DNA from: Methylorubrum rhodinum
Lineage (GTDB): Bacteria > Pseudomonadota > Alphaproteobacteria > Rhizobiales > Beijerinckiaceae
Length of the DNA stretch: 64,000 nt
NCBI RefSeq assembly: GCF_014199935.1
Contig: NZ_JACHOP010000014.1
Location: 54,871-118,870 of the forward strand
Direction of reading: 5' to 3'
Shown here: positions 25,335 through 35,642 of the stretch, piece by piece
Numbering within the stretch: the first letter of the stretch is position 1
How the letters are laid out: each line of letters opens with the position of its first letter
Position numbers and translations under genes: made by a program
Notes under the pieces: model-generated
Database searches by the model: none
What the model saw: the letters and a program-made list of their open reading frames with translations, nothing else
Told to the model about the DNA's origin: nothing

Positions 25335-27344
25335 TCACGCCGCGCGGATCTTGGAGAGGAACCGGGCGACTTCGCCGCCCAGATGCTCGGACTGCCGCGA
25401 CAGGTCCGAGGCCGCCGTCAAGACTTGGGTGGCCGCCGCGCCCGTCTCCTCGGCCGCCCGGGCGACACCGGTGACGTTGCTCGTCACCTCGCCGGTGCCC
25501 GACGCCGCCTCGGTGACGTTGCGCACGATCTCCTGCGTGGCCGCGCCCTGCTCCTGAACGGCGACGGCGATGGAGGTCGCGACGGTGTTGATCTCCTGGA
25601 TGCGCCGACGGATGCCGTCGATAGCGCCGACGGCGTTGCCGGTCGCGCCCTGGATGCGACCGATCTGCTGCGTGATGTCCTCCGTGGCGCGCGCCGTCTG
25701 GCTCGCCAGATCCTTCACTTCCGAGGCCACCACGGCGAAGCCGCGCCCGGCCTCCCCGGCCCGCGCCGCCTCGATGGTCGCGTTGAGCGCCAGGAGGTTG
25801 GTCTGGCTGGCGATGGCGGAGATCATGGCGACCACGTCGCCGATCTTGCGCACCGCCTCGCTGAGTTCCTGCACCAGTGACGCCGTCTGCTCCGCCTCGC
25901 GGACCGCCTGCCCGGCGAGGTCCTCGGAGCCCGCGACCTGTCTCGCGATCTCGTCGACCGAGGCCCCGAGTTCCTCGGCGGCCGCCGCCACCGTGCCGAC
26001 GTTGGCCGAGGCTTGATTCGCCGCGGCGGCCACGGCCGTCGATTGCTGCGCGGTCTCGGTCGCGATGCCCGACATGCTCGCGGCGGTCGCTTGCAACTCC
26101 GTTGCGGCGGATGCCACCGAGGACAGGACGGCGCCGACGGTGTGCTCGAAGGCGTCCGCCATCCCCGCGAGGTCGGCCCTGTGCCGCGCCTCGGCCTCGG
26201 CGCGCTCCCGTGCCGCCTCCTCCTCCAGGCGGCGCACCCGCTCGCGCTGCTCGACCTGGGCGGTAACGTCGATGGCGAACTTGGTCACCTGCACCGGTCG
26301 CCCGTCTGCGTCGAGCACCGGGTTGTAGCTCGCCTCGATCCAGACTTCGCGCCCGCCCTTGCCGATTCGGCGGAATTGCCCGGCCTGGTACTCGCCGCGC
26401 CGCAGCGCCTCCCAGAAGCGGGCGTACTCGGCGCCGGCGCGGTCATCGGGGTCGACGAACATGCGGTGGTGCTGACCGACCACCTCGGCGGCCGTGTAGC
26501 CGACGGCGTTGAGGAAGTTGGCGTTCGCCTCCAGCACGCGTCCGTCGAGATCGAAGCTGATCACCGCCTGCGACTTGCGGATGGCCTCGATCTGGCCCCT
26601 CAGGGCGGCGGTCTCGACGGTCTGGGCGGTGATGTCGGTGGCGTACTTCACGACCCGCGCGACCTGCCCCGACCCGTCGCGGATCGGGTTGTAGGAGCCC
26701 TTGATCCACACCGCCTGACCGCCCTTGGCGATGCGCTTGAACTCCGCCACCTCGGCCCGCCCCGCGCGCAGCCCGTCCCAGAACGCGGCATATTCGCGGC
26801 CTTCGCGGTAGGCCGGCTCGACGAAAAGGCCGTGATGGCGCCCCCGGACCTCGTCGAGGGCGTAGCCCATCGGGCCGAGGAACGCGGCGTTGGCGGAAAG
26901 GATGGTGCCGTCGGGCAGGAACTCGACGACGGCCTGGGACGCCTCGACGGCGGCGAGGCGGCGGGCTTGGTCCTCGCGCTCCAGGCGCGGGGCGGCGTCG
27001 GTCCACGCCAGGGCCTGGCCGAGGACGCCGCGTCTGCCGGGCACCGGCACCGCGACGACGTCGAAGAGGCGTCCGCCGAGCGCGACGACGGTCGCCCCGC
27101 CCCGCCCGGGCCGGTCGGCCAGCGAACGGCCTTCCGCGTCCCGGCACAGGCCGTCGACGTGGCGGCCCACGATGTCCTCCGGACGGACGCCGGACGGGCC
27201 GACCGCAGGCCGGCGCAGCAGGTCGGCCATGGCCGGGTTGAGGGCGACGACCACGCCGTTCGCGTCGAGGTTCATCACCGGCGTTCCGATGGCGGCAAGC
27301 GTCGCGGCGTCGGCCCTGCGCCGTCCACCCGTGAAATCGAACAT
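25335..27344 (-). CDS. Soluble triple-PAS methyl-accepting protein, BdlA-like
   Basis: 669 residues from ATG 27344 ([10 protein letters not shown]), which has AAGGGAA eight bases upstream; ATG 27353 is the alternative. A much longer frame in the same phase runs over the divergent PAS gene and is not real. Order: a degenerate first PAS (about 17-115), two close copies of the [22 protein letters not shown] PAS, a short coiled coil ([20 protein letters not shown]), then the MCP domain with [27 protein letters not shown]. No membrane helix. PAS2 and PAS3 are closely related to those of the 21943-23421 receptor, which suggests domain duplication. Confidence 0.9.
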   Translation of the reverse strand: MFDFTGGRRRADAATLAAIGTPVMNLDANGVVVALNPAMADLLRRPAVGPSGVRPEDIVGRHVDGLCRDAEGRSLADRPGRGGATVVALGGRLFDVVAVPVPGRRGVLGQALAWTDAAPRLEREDQARRLAAVEASQAVVEFLPDGTILSANAAFLGPMGYALDEVRGRHHGLFVEPAYREGREYAAFWDGLRAGRAEVAEFKRIAKGGQAVWIKGSYNPIRDGSGQVARVVKYATDITAQTVETAALRGQIEAIRKSQAVISFDLDGRVLEANANFLNAVGYTAAEVVGQHHRMFVDPDDRAGAEYARFWEALRRGEYQAGQFRRIGKGGREVWIEASYNPVLDADGRPVQVTKFAIDVTAQVEQRERVRRLEEEAARERAEAEARHRADLAGMADAFEHTVGAVLSSVASAATELQATAASMSGIATETAQQSTAVAAAANQASANVGTVAAAAEELGASVDEIARQVAGSEDLAGQAVREAEQTASLVQELSEAVRKIGDVVAMISAIASQTNLLALNATIEAARAGEAGRGFAVVASEVKDLASQTARATEDITQQIGRIQGATGNAVGAIDGIRRRIQEINTVATSIAVAVQEQGAATQEIVRNVTEAASGTGEVTSNVTGVARAAEETGAAATQVLTAASDLSRQSEHLGGEVARFLSKIRAA

Positions 27345-27554
27345 GGCGGTCATTTCCCTTGTCCCGGTTGGAGCCCGGTGCCGACGACTGGTTTCGTATC
27401 GGTTCGGGCGATGTCCCATGATCGCTGCCCCGGGATTGCGGAACCCTGAATTGAATTCTCCACACTTCGCGTCGAACATGCCATTGCGGCGGCATAAGTC
27501 GTTAACGGATCCTGATTTATTGCTCCATGGCACGCTCATGGGAGGAATCGTGCC

Positions 27555-28022
27555 ATGGAACTCACGGACTTGGTGCGGCTGTTCGCGGAGCCGGTGGACC
27601 TCGCGGTGGTGCTGACCGACGTCGACTTGGAGCGGCCGGGACCGACGGTGCTCTACGCCAACCCGGCCTTCGCGCGCATGAGCGGCTACGCGCCCGCCGA
27701 CCTCGTCGGCGGTACGCCGCGCATCCTGCAGGGACCGGACACCAACCGTGAGGCCACGCGACACCTGCCGCGGCTCCTGCGGGCGGAAGGGCGCTTCCTG
27801 GGTTGCCTGCGGAACTATCGTAGGGATGGAGAGGAGTACCTGTGCGAGATCGACGTCCGGCCGATCCTGGACCGCGACGGCGCCCCGCAGGCCTATATCG
27901 CCTTCGAACGCGAGGTCGTTCGGCGCCGAGGCAGGCCGGCTGAGGGCGGGACTCGGCGCTATCGTCCGACGGTCCAATCCCCTCTGCCGTTGGTGGGCTC
28001 CGGCATGCCGATCTTCGCGTGA
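27555..28022 (+). CDS. Short stand-alone PAS protein, LOV-like but lacking the flavin cysteine
   Basis: 155 residues from ATG 27555 with GGGAGGAA upstream. A single PAS domain fills residues 8-125: [22 protein letters not shown], then [16 protein letters not shown] where LOV domains have NCRFLQG, then a strand pair ending [11 protein letters not shown]. The photoactive Cys is replaced (TPR in place of NCR), so no classical LOV photocycle is expected. No output domain follows. It diverges from the triple-PAS MCP and may feed into it; that is inference. Confidence 0.78.
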   Translation: MELTDLVRLFAEPVDLAVVLTDVDLERPGPTVLYANPAFARMSGYAPADLVGGTPRILQGPDTNREATRHLPRLLRAEGRFLGCLRNYRRDGEEYLCEIDVRPILDRDGAPQAYIAFEREVVRRRGRPAEGGTRRYRPTVQSPLPLVGSGMPIFA

Positions 28023-28963
28023 GGCCCGAGCGACAACGGCATATGCCGGCAGGGGCCGTCGAACCGCGCTCTTGCCTCTAGAAACAACGTGGAGGCGGGC
28101 GGCGAGGAAGCCGGCCGTTCTTCGTTGGCAGTTGCAGGCCGGGTTCCCGACGCGCTGGTCGTCGACGGTCACGGTGATCGCCTTGGTCGGGCTGACCGCG
28201 TGGCACGCCTCGAACGCGTTCTCGGGGACGCAACGGACCGACCGCCCGTCCCCCCTATCGGCCGGCCCAAGCCGCCGGCGTCGAAGAAGGCCCGGAGCTC
28301 GGTTGATGCTGTTGACCGCCGCGCCGACCCCCACGGTTTCGTCCGGGCGTTCCTAAGACCGTGCCCATCAGCGAGAACGCACCCAAAAACGAGCGGTCGA
28401 CGTCGGTAGAGGACGGGCGCTCGTGACGACCATCATTGAAGCTGGCCCGATCGAACATGATGCGCCTGTGCTCGGCCGTGGTGCTGCCGGTCGAAGTCTG
28501 TCGCAAGCTGGAGCTCGGCGACCTCGTAGCCATCGACGAGGAGATGCAGCCCCTGTTCCGGGACGTGTTCGACGTGCTCTCCTTCCCCTCTCGACGCATC
28601 GATTCCAGGCTGCCCTATCGTGCTTCGGTGCGATTCTCGATGTCTCAAAGGCTGCAGCACTACGATGCAAAATTGCAAATTCAACGTCATTTAACCGGTG
28701 TTTGAGAATGATGACCTAAATTATGCCACGACTTTTAATGTTATCTGACCTAAATTAAGATCTCTTTAGTACATAAATGCCAATATGCAGCCGGACACAT
28801 TCAGCAGACTACGTAAGTATCTTGTCTGCCGAGCAATCCATGACTTGTATCAGACAATTTTGCTGAAAAATTTTCTATATTATTAATATTTTAAGTAGGT
28901 ATTTAAGCCTTTGTGGCAAAAATTTATTCTTAATGGCAGAAAGACCGGAGATGGGAGAGTGAC
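28023..28963. other. Long intergenic region with an AT-rich right half
   Basis: 28023-28430 is GC-rich with no gene I can support. From about 28660 the sequence becomes AT-rich, culminating at 28855-28935 in long A/T runs. This is the likely promoter region of the MCP-PilZ gene, whose ribosome site GGAGATGGGAGA ends just before GTG 28964. The abrupt change in base composition suggests old insertion DNA or a strongly regulated promoter. Confidence 0.5.
28457..28705 (+). CDS. Weak unrecognised ORF
   Basis: 82 residues from ATG 28457, containing PVEVCRKLELGDLVAIDEE and a basic C-terminus. No domain recognised, no good ribosome site, and it ends where the AT-rich tract begins. It may be a gene remnant. 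Confidence 0.2.
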   Translation: MMRLCSAVVLPVEVCRKLELGDLVAIDEEMQPLFRDVFDVLSFPSRRIDSRLPYRASVRFSMSQRLQHYDAKLQIQRHLTGV

Positions 28964-30727
28964 GTGCTGACTGCGATCCGAGATTTTCTAGGATATGCGC
29001 AAGATCACAAAGCAGAAAAATCAGATTTATTCGATGCGATGTCCCAGGCTCAGCTTGTGCCCGACGGTCCGTCGCCGATGGCGACGTTGACGAGGCAACC
29101 GGGCGAAATCATCGACCAGATCGAGGCCGACCTGCACCTCCTCGTTCAATCCGTGCAGAAGACATCCGCCGGAGTCGGCCGCGCCGTCGTCGAGGCGAAC
29201 GCTTCGCTCGCCGATATCGGGGAGCGGACCCACGGCCTCGTGGGGGAGACCCGCGCTGTCGACGAGACCGCGCGGCTGCTGGCCGGTTCGGCCCAGGAAC
29301 TGACCGCAGCCGCCGACAGCATCGGCGCGCAGATCCATTCCGCCGCTGGCCTGCTGCAGAGCGTGACCGCCGTGATCGGGGGCGTCCAGGACCGGATCGG
29401 CCAGTTCCGCGCCGCCTCGGACGAGATCGGCAGCGTGATCGAGCTGATCGCGGGCATCACACGCCAGACCAACCTGCTCGCCCTCAACGCCATGATCGAG
29501 GCGGCGCGCGCGGGCGAGCATGGGCGCGGCTTCGCGGTGGTCGCGCAGGAGGTCAAGGATCTCGCCAAGCAGACGGCGCGGGCGACCGACCGGATTCAAC
29601 AGACGATCGGACGGCTGCAGGACGAGGCGCAGGTCTCGGCCGATGCCGTGGAGGAGGCAGCCCGCCTCGTGGAGCAGGTCGGGCCCCGTTTCGTCGAGGT
29701 CGTGTCCGCGGTCGAAGAGCAGACTGCCTCGACTGCCGAGTTGCGGCGCTCGGCCGAGTCGGTGGCGCGGTTCGTCGCGCGCGTGGTCGGCAGCACGGAG
29801 GCGATCGAGCGGGAGGCCCAGGCCGCTGCGGCGGTGAACCGAGCGGCCGACGCCTCCTCGCAGACGATCGACCGCTTGATGGGGCGGTTCCTCGTCGTTC
29901 TGCGCAACAACGAGCTGGGGAATCGCCGCGCCCACCGCAGGCTTCCCGTCGTGCTGGAGGCGCGGATCCGACAGGAAACCGGAAGCGTGGCCGCGCGCAC
30001 TGTGGACGTGAGTCCGACGGGTCTCCTGCTCACCCCGCAGAAGGAGATCACCGCCGAGCCGGGCAGGAGCCTGACCATCGACATTCACGAACTCGGGCAG
30101 GTCGAGGCGCGGGTGGTGGCCCGGAGCCGACTCGGCCTGCATCTGCGGACCGAGAACGCGTCGGACGCCTACGGAGCGCGGGTCGAAGCGCTCTCGGAAG
30201 CGCTCGATCGGCAGAACCGCCTGCGTGGCGAGCGCGCCTTGGCCGCCGCGGCCGAGATCGCCGCAGCGTTCGAAGGCGCGATCCGGGACGGCGACCTGAC
30301 CGAAGAGGCCCTGTTCGACGTGGCCTATCAGCCGGTGCCCGGTACCGATCCGCAGCAGCACCTGACCGCCGCCGTGCCCGCACTCGAGCGCCTCCTCCCC
30401 CCAATCCAGGAGCGGCTGCTCAGGCTGGACGAGCGCCTCGTGTTCTGCGTCGCGGTCGATCACAACGGCTACCTGCCCGTGCACAATCGGAAGTATTCGC
30501 AGCCGCAGCGCCCGGGAGACCGGACATGGAACGATGCCAACAGCCGGAGCCGCCGGATCTTCGACGACCGGGCCGGCTTGATGGCCGCGCGCAACGTCGA
30601 GCCGTTCCTGGTGCAGTCCTACGCCCGCGAACTGGGCGGACGCACGGTGATGATGCAGGAAGTCGATTCACCGATCCGCATCGCCGGTCGCCACTGGGGC
30701 GGCCTGCGCATGGCCTACCGCGTCTGA
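28964..30727 (+). CDS. MCP signalling domain with PilZ and C-terminal sensor module
   Basis: 587 residues from GTG 28964. There is no transmembrane helix. Residues 50-320 form the methyl-accepting signalling helices with tip [29 protein letters not shown] PilZ domain follows at about 325-410, with RRAHRR (RxxxR) and DVSPTG (DxSxxG), the two c-di-GMP contact motifs. The C-terminus (about 460-587) holds a module with [13 protein letters not shown] and [11 protein letters not shown] that recurs in alphaproteobacterial receptors. The protein should link c-di-GMP level to the chemotaxis array. A GGDEF gene follows 80 bases downstream on the same strand, and a GGDEF-EAL gene lies in the same block. 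Confidence 0.88.
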   Translation: MLTAIRDFLGYAQDHKAEKSDLFDAMSQAQLVPDGPSPMATLTRQPGEIIDQIEADLHLLVQSVQKTSAGVGRAVVEANASLADIGERTHGLVGETRAVDETARLLAGSAQELTAAADSIGAQIHSAAGLLQSVTAVIGGVQDRIGQFRAASDEIGSVIELIAGITRQTNLLALNAMIEAARAGEHGRGFAVVAQEVKDLAKQTARATDRIQQTIGRLQDEAQVSADAVEEAARLVEQVGPRFVEVVSAVEEQTASTAELRRSAESVARFVARVVGSTEAIEREAQAAAAVNRAADASSQTIDRLMGRFLVVLRNNELGNRRAHRRLPVVLEARIRQETGSVAARTVDVSPTGLLLTPQKEITAEPGRSLTIDIHELGQVEARVVARSRLGLHLRTENASDAYGARVEALSEALDRQNRLRGERALAAAAEIAAAFEGAIRDGDLTEEALFDVAYQPVPGTDPQQHLTAAVPALERLLPPIQERLLRLDERLVFCVAVDHNGYLPVHNRKYSQPQRPGDRTWNDANSRSRRIFDDRAGLMAARNVEPFLVQSYARELGGRTVMMQEVDSPIRIAGRHWGGLRMAYRV

Positions 30728-30808
30728 CCCGCCGACGCGCGTAGCGAGGAATGCGAGGACATCCCTCATCCTCGTGCCGACGCCCATGCTCCCAAGCACG
30801 ATCTGGTC

Positions 30809-32425
30809 ATGCCCCTGACGACAACGCGAGCAAAGCGAAGGCTGCGCCCCATGACTCTTGCCTGGAACGCAAGACTGGCGGAGAGCATCGTCGGCCTTCT
30901 CTCATGCGGGCTGGCCGCCGGCACGATTTATCTGACGAGTGACGGGCGCGACATCGCGGCAGTGTGGCCCGCCAATGCCGTGCTCCTCGCCGCCCTGCTC
31001 GATCGCGATCCGGGAAGGGGGACGGGCGTTTTCGTCGCCGGGTTCCTCGCGAACCTGGCCGCGAACATGATCACGCGGGGGCCGACTGTCGGCCTTCCGC
31101 TCTTCGGCCTCTGCAACCTCGTTGAAATCGGCGTCGCGGCGCGCCTGATGCGGCCTGCTCTCGTGGATGACGGGTTCCTGAGCGCACCCGCCGTCGTCGG
31201 GCGGTTCATCGTCGTCTGCGGCCTCATCGCCCCGGCGCTGAGCGGCATTGGTGGTGCAGCCACCGCTTGGCTCCTGTACGGACAGGGGTTCCGGGAGTCG
31301 TTCGTCTCCTGGCTGCTCAGCGACGGCCTCGGCCTCCTCATCCTCACGCCCTTCTTCTCGGCCTTGCTGAAGGGTGAATATCTGCGGTGCCTGTCCGACA
31401 AGGATTGGCGGCAACGCGCCGAGGCGGCGGGGCTGCAGATGATGACGGCGGCGATCGCCTACGGGGTGTTCTTCGTCGCCGAGAGGCCGGTGCTGTTCGT
31501 CCTGTTCGGGCCCGTCATGCTGGTGACGTTCCGGCTCGGGCGTCTCGGGACGACGCTGTCCGTGCTCATCATCGCCGTGATCGGCACCGTCGCGACGCTG
31601 CGCGGGCATGGACCGATCGCCGTCATCGAACAGGACCCGCGCGGACAAGCCTTCCTGTTTCAGATCTTCCTGGCCGGCGTCCTCCTGACCTGTCTGCCGG
31701 TGGCGGCGGCCCTGTCGGCGCGAGGCGCACACTTCACCTCGCTGTCGCGGAGCACTGAGGTCTTGAAGCTTCAAAAGGCCGAATTGGCCCGCCTCGCGGC
31801 CACCGATAGCCTGACCGGCGTTCTGAACCGCGCGGCATTCGCCGACACGGCCGCCGCCGCGATGCAGGACCCGTCCGGCGCGCCGCTGAGCCTAATCGCC
31901 CTCGATCTCGACCTGTTCAAGCAGGTCAACGACTCGCATGGCCATCGCACCGGGGATCGGGCCCTGGTCCACTTGGTCTCGGTCCTTCAAGCCGGCTTGC
32001 GGGAGCACGACGTGATTGGACGTGTCGGCGGCGACGAGTTCCTCATCCTGCTCCCCAGGACCGAACTCGACCAGGCCGAGGGTATCGCGATGCGCCTGCG
32101 GGAGGCCTTGCGCGGCGCCCCGTTGGCCCTCGACGACCGCACGCTGCTGCCCCTCGCCATGTCCTGCGGCGCCGCTCGGCACGAACCGCCGATGACCTTC
32201 GAAGAGTTCGTCCATGCGGCGGACATGAAACTCTACGCCGCCAAGCATGTCATCCGCGCCGCATACCCTCTGCGTGCGACCGCCAGCCCGATCGAAGCGG
32301 ACCGATATGAAGGATTGGAGCAAACGAGCGTTCTGCGCTCAGCTGCGACACAAACGCGACCAAGTCGCGCCGCCGCTCGTCAATTGGCTGACGTATCGGG
32401 TCCAAGACACCGAAATAATTGGTAG
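30809..32425 (+). CDS. MASE1-type membrane diguanylate cyclase
   Basis: 538 residues from ATG 30809; ATG 30851 (MTLAWNARLAES) is an equally possible start. Residues 20-310 hold about eight membrane helices with the MASE1-like opening DIAAVWPANAVLLAALL. The GGDEF domain (about 330-490) has RVGGDEFLILL intact, and the RxxD product-inhibition site REHD lies exactly five residues before it, so an active, feedback-controlled cyclase is expected. The C-terminal 40 residues are basic and low-complexity, and the stop (32423-32425) falls inside the tRNA-derived attachment sequence, so the gene ends at the border of the inserted element. Confidence 0.85.
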   Translation: MPLTTTRAKRRLRPMTLAWNARLAESIVGLLSCGLAAGTIYLTSDGRDIAAVWPANAVLLAALLDRDPGRGTGVFVAGFLANLAANMITRGPTVGLPLFGLCNLVEIGVAARLMRPALVDDGFLSAPAVVGRFIVVCGLIAPALSGIGGAATAWLLYGQGFRESFVSWLLSDGLGLLILTPFFSALLKGEYLRCLSDKDWRQRAEAAGLQMMTAAIAYGVFFVAERPVLFVLFGPVMLVTFRLGRLGTTLSVLIIAVIGTVATLRGHGPIAVIEQDPRGQAFLFQIFLAGVLLTCLPVAAALSARGAHFTSLSRSTEVLKLQKAELARLAATDSLTGVLNRAAFADTAAAAMQDPSGAPLSLIALDLDLFKQVNDSHGHRTGDRALVHLVSVLQAGLREHDVIGRVGGDEFLILLPRTELDQAEGIAMRLREALRGAPLALDDRTLLPLAMSCGAARHEPPMTFEEFVHAADMKLYAAKHVIRAAYPLRATASPIEADRYEGLEQTSVLRSAATQTRPSRAAARQLADVSGPRHRNNW

Positions 32426-32467
32426 CGAGGGAGGGATTTGAACCCCCGACACAAGGATTATGATTCC
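32420..32467 (-). other. tRNA-Met(CAT) 3' half: element attachment site
   Basis: On the minus strand this is the 3' part of a tRNA: GGA-ATCATAA-TCC (anticodon CAT in a 7-base loop), 3' anticodon stem, a 5-base variable loop GTGTC, T-arm GGGGG-TTCAAAT-CCCTC, acceptor strand CCTCGCT, A73 and encoded CCA. The match to tRNA ends within the anticodon stem; no D-arm or 5' acceptor follows. A partial tRNA 3' end next to an integrase is the classic att repeat. The intact tRNA should lie at the far end of the element, outside the window. Confidence 0.88.
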
Positions 32468-32637
32468 ACGTGTCGGCCGATTTCGGCCCGTTTCGGCGCG
32501 TTCCGGAAGCTGTCGATATCCCGGGATTTAGCATGTCCAATCAGGGTCTTGGCAAGGTTCCCCCTCTAGGGATGGGCGCGAGCCCGGGCGGAACGCCGCC
32601 CGAAATGGTCCGCCCGAGATCCGCCCGAGAACGCTGC

Positions 32638-34155
32638 ATGCCCGTGAAGCTCACCGAAACCCTGGTCAAGCAAGCCCTCGCCGACGTCGCGGCGAAGGCC
32701 AAGGCTTACGACCTGATCGACACCGGCTGCCCCGGACTGCTGCTCCGCGTCGGCCCGAGGGGCGCGCGCTTCGCGTTCAAGTTCGAGAGTGGCCACAAGA
32801 CCCACCGCCTCACCCTCGGCTCGCCCGAGACGATCCGCCTGGCCGAGGCCCGCGCGATCGCGACCGAGGCTCGCCGGCGCCTCGTCGACCGCATCGGCAT
32901 CCCCGACGACCGCTTCCTCGAAGCCCAGCTCCGGAAGCTGCGGAAGCTGGAGCCGAAGGCGGAGCCGCCGCCGCGCGACCCCGCCATCGTCCAGGCGTTC
33001 GAGGACGACATGCTGCGCCACGGGGAATGGACGTGGGAGGACGCCCGCGCCGCCTACCTGGCGGAGGTCGCGCGCGTCCGGCGCCCCGACACGCACACGG
33101 ACTACCGGAAGATGCTGAGCCTGCCGGAGCTCGCCGTCTTCGAGGGCCGCCGGGTTCGGCGCATCACGATCGAGGATCTCGCCACGATCGTGCACGCGGT
33201 CCATGCCTCCGGCCGGGAGCGGCACGCCGAGCACCTCGCGAGCGTGCTCCGGCCCATGTGGTCCTACCTCGCGCGGCACGAGCACAAGAAGAAGAGCGGC
33301 GTCGATGCCGGCATGCCCCAGCTCAAGGCGCCCGAGCGCACGTCGGGGGATAAGCCCCGCGCCAACGGCAAGGTGCCGGGCGGGTATTTCGCCTCGGCCC
33401 AGGAGATCGGCTACACGGTCGCGGTCGCCCGCTCCGGCGTGCTGGAGCCGTCCCTCGGCGTCGCCATGGAGCTGATGGTCCTGACGGGGCAACGGCGCCG
33501 GCCGGTCGCATCGGCCGAGGTGGCCGACTTCGTCGAGTTCGTCGAGCAGCCCGGGTGGGGCGTCTGGGCGATGCGCCCGATCCACCGGAAGACGGCGGCC
33601 AAGCGCGGGGACAAGACGCTGCACTGCGTCCCGCTGCCCCCGGCGCTGTGGCAGCGCCTGCAGGTGCAGGTCGGGCGTGCCGGCAAGAGCAAGTTCCTGT
33701 TCCCGCAGGTCCGCCCGCGCAAGTCCGGCGGCACGGCCGACGGGCACCTCTCCGCCTCGGCTCTGAATCATCGTCTTCTCGACATGGGCGTCCGAGCCTC
33801 GCCGCACGACCTTCGTCGCGGGCTCTCCTCGCTGTGCCAGACCGAGCTGCGGATCCTGCCGGCAACGGTCGAGATGATCCTCGATCACAGCGAAGGCGTA
33901 CCGACGGATAACGTCTTGGAACGCCACTACACCAACGACAAGCGCCTGGATCTCAAGGTGCCGGTGATGGAGGCCTGGATCAGCTACGCCGACCGCCAAT
34001 TCGAGGCGGCCGCGGCGACCCTGCCGTCGGTCGAGGAGCTCGGCGCCGAGCTTGCTCGCCGGCGCCGGGAGCGCGAGCTCGCCGGCAAGGGCAAGCGGAC
34101 GAAGCCCGAGGCGGAGGAGGAGGACAAACCCGAGGAGCTTGCCGCCGCCGCGTAG
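32638..34155 (+). CDS. Tyrosine recombinase (integrase)
   Basis: 505 residues from ATG 32638 (MPVKLTETLVKQALADV), which begins a DUF4102-type arm-binding domain (DTGCPGLLLRVGPRGARFAFKF, HRLTLGSPETIRLAEARAIA). An upstream in-frame ATG runs back into the att region and is rejected. A core-binding domain at about 130-230 is followed by the catalytic domain with R286 (LTGQRRR), H390-x-x-R393 (SPHDLRRG) and nucleophile Y431 (ERHYTND). The tail is Lys/Glu-rich. It starts about 170 bases from the tRNA-derived site and surely mediates integration there. Confidence 0.93.
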   Translation: MPVKLTETLVKQALADVAAKAKAYDLIDTGCPGLLLRVGPRGARFAFKFESGHKTHRLTLGSPETIRLAEARAIATEARRRLVDRIGIPDDRFLEAQLRKLRKLEPKAEPPPRDPAIVQAFEDDMLRHGEWTWEDARAAYLAEVARVRRPDTHTDYRKMLSLPELAVFEGRRVRRITIEDLATIVHAVHASGRERHAEHLASVLRPMWSYLARHEHKKKSGVDAGMPQLKAPERTSGDKPRANGKVPGGYFASAQEIGYTVAVARSGVLEPSLGVAMELMVLTGQRRRPVASAEVADFVEFVEQPGWGVWAMRPIHRKTAAKRGDKTLHCVPLPPALWQRLQVQVGRAGKSKFLFPQVRPRKSGGTADGHLSASALNHRLLDMGVRASPHDLRRGLSSLCQTELRILPATVEMILDHSEGVPTDNVLERHYTNDKRLDLKVPVMEAWISYADRQFEAAAATLPSVEELGAELARRRRERELAGKGKRTKPEAEEEDKPEELAAAA

Positions 34156-34331
34156 GCCAGGGACAACCCCTCAACCAGCCGGGCGCCCCCTTGCCCGGCT
34201 GCCCCCGATGCCCGAGTCTGCCCCGATGACGAAGACGCCCCTCCGCATAGGCAAACGTCCGGCCTGAAGGCCGCCACCGCCGCTGGGATCCCCGGCCGGC
34301 CCGCGTTTCCCCATGCGTTCGGAGGGCTCCC

Positions 34332-34913
34332 ATGCCCGTCACCTGGTTCACGTCGGACTCGCATTTCGGCCATCGTGGGATTCTCTCGCCCAGGATGGAC
34401 CGGCCCCGTCCTTTCGCGTCGATTGAGGAGCACGACGAGGTCCTCATCTCGCGCTGGAACGACAGGGTCTGCAAGCATGACCACGTCTACCACCTCGGAG
34501 ATTTCGCCTACGGGTGCAGTCATGCCTACGCGCGGCAAGTATTCGATCGCCTAAACGGCATCAAGTTCCTGATTCGTGGCAATCATGAGGAGCGGGGCGA
34601 CAGGCTTGCGTGGGCGGGCGCGCCGGTGAATGTACTGCATGTCCACGTTCAGGATCCTGGGATGAAGCGCGCCCAGGGAATTTGGCTGTCCCATTACTCT
34701 CATCGGACGTGGCCGAACGTGTGGCGGGGCGACATCCACCTCTATGGGCATTCGCACGGGTCCCTGTCGGCGACCGCCCGATCCTGCGACGTCGGCGTCG
34801 ACGTCTGGGCCTACCGCCCGGTCCGGCTCGCCGAGATCATGGAGGTCCTCGACGAGCATTCGGCCCGAGAGGCCGGGGACGCCGCGGCGGCCGCGCTCGC
34901 GGAGGCGGCGTAG
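34332..34913 (+). CDS. Phage-type metallophosphoesterase
   Basis: 193 residues from ATG 34332. Calcineurin-like metal motifs: DSHFGH (D9, H11), HLGDF (D57), RGNHEE (N84, H85), a late SHYSH, and YGHSHGS. The short single-domain form is common in phages and integrative elements, where it hydrolyses phosphodiesters or nucleotides; the substrate is not predictable. It is followed in the same direction by two unrecognised genes. Confidence 0.85.
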   Translation: MPVTWFTSDSHFGHRGILSPRMDRPRPFASIEEHDEVLISRWNDRVCKHDHVYHLGDFAYGCSHAYARQVFDRLNGIKFLIRGNHEERGDRLAWAGAPVNVLHVHVQDPGMKRAQGIWLSHYSHRTWPNVWRGDIHLYGHSHGSLSATARSCDVGVDVWAYRPVRLAEIMEVLDEHSAREAGDAAAAALAEAA

Positions 34914-34962
34914 ACGGGGCATCAACCCGGCCGAGGTAGGGGGCTCTCCCAGGAGGAGAGCG

Positions 34963-35589
34963 ATGCGGCTGTACAAGCGACGTCCGGCGGAGACGTTATG
35001 GGTCATGGATTCCGTCGGCGAGACCGGGCGCAACTGGCGAGTGCGACGCGGCCCTAGGCGCGTCGAGTTCGTGGAGCCGAACCGGCTGTCGCTCTTCGAG
35101 GACTGGCGGGAGCTCTCCACGAACTCGATCTACCAACAGCACCGCCTCACCGAGGCCACGTCCGAGATCCTGCGGACGGGCACGTACGGCGTCGGCAGAG
35201 AAGCGGTGAAGGCGCTGCTCGCGGAGCGGGTCTACGAGGTGGACGGCGAGGAGCGGTACGAGCCCGTCGGGATCGCGATCAAGCTCCCCTCGACGCCGGC
35301 GATCCGCCGGCGTGCCGGCCTCCTCGTCTACGCCTACTCGGACCAGCCGGCCCCCGGGCGTCCGGTTCGAGTAGACGGTCTCGGCTTCCTGCCGATCCCC
35401 ACCCCAGGCGGCCACTACACGACAGACACGCTGCGCGTCCTGAGCCTGACGCCGTTCCACGCGCGGCTCTGCCTCACGGGCCGCATCGAGCAGAGCTGCT
35501 CCTGGGGTTCGTACGATCGCCTGACAGGCGGCGACGACCGGCCGCCGGCGGTCGAGGAGCTCGACGCCCTGGGCACGCTGGCGCCCTGA
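34963..35589 (+). CDS. Unrecognised island protein
   Basis: 208 residues from ATG 34963, with a strong AGGAGGAGAG ribosome site. A longer in-frame reading upstream is an Arg/Pro shadow of the preceding gene. No domain recognised. The sequence is mixed alpha/beta with LLVYAYSDQP and FLPIPTPGGHYTTDTL segments. Its last residues, LDALGTLAP, are nearly the same as the end of the next gene's product. Same direction as the metallophosphoesterase, 50 bases downstream. Confidence 0.65.
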   Translation: MRLYKRRPAETLWVMDSVGETGRNWRVRRGPRRVEFVEPNRLSLFEDWRELSTNSIYQQHRLTEATSEILRTGTYGVGREAVKALLAERVYEVDGEERYEPVGIAIKLPSTPAIRRRAGLLVYAYSDQPAPGRPVRVDGLGFLPIPTPGGHYTTDTLRVLSLTPFHARLCLTGRIEQSCSWGSYDRLTGGDDRPPAVEELDALGTLAP

Positions 35590-35642
35590 CCCGGCGGGAT
35601 GGCGTGAATGGGCCGGTAAGGGGGGACGGCTAGGACCGCGGC

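Noticed and set aside
28089..28409. A 106-codon plus-strand frame in the gap before the MCP-PilZ gene
   Set aside because: Composition is Arg/Pro/Asp-biased with no domain, and frames on the other strand are equally open.
32420..32500. An intact tRNA gene at the element border
   Set aside because: Only the 3' half is present. The 5' acceptor strand and D-arm are absent, so it is an attachment repeat and not a functional tRNA.
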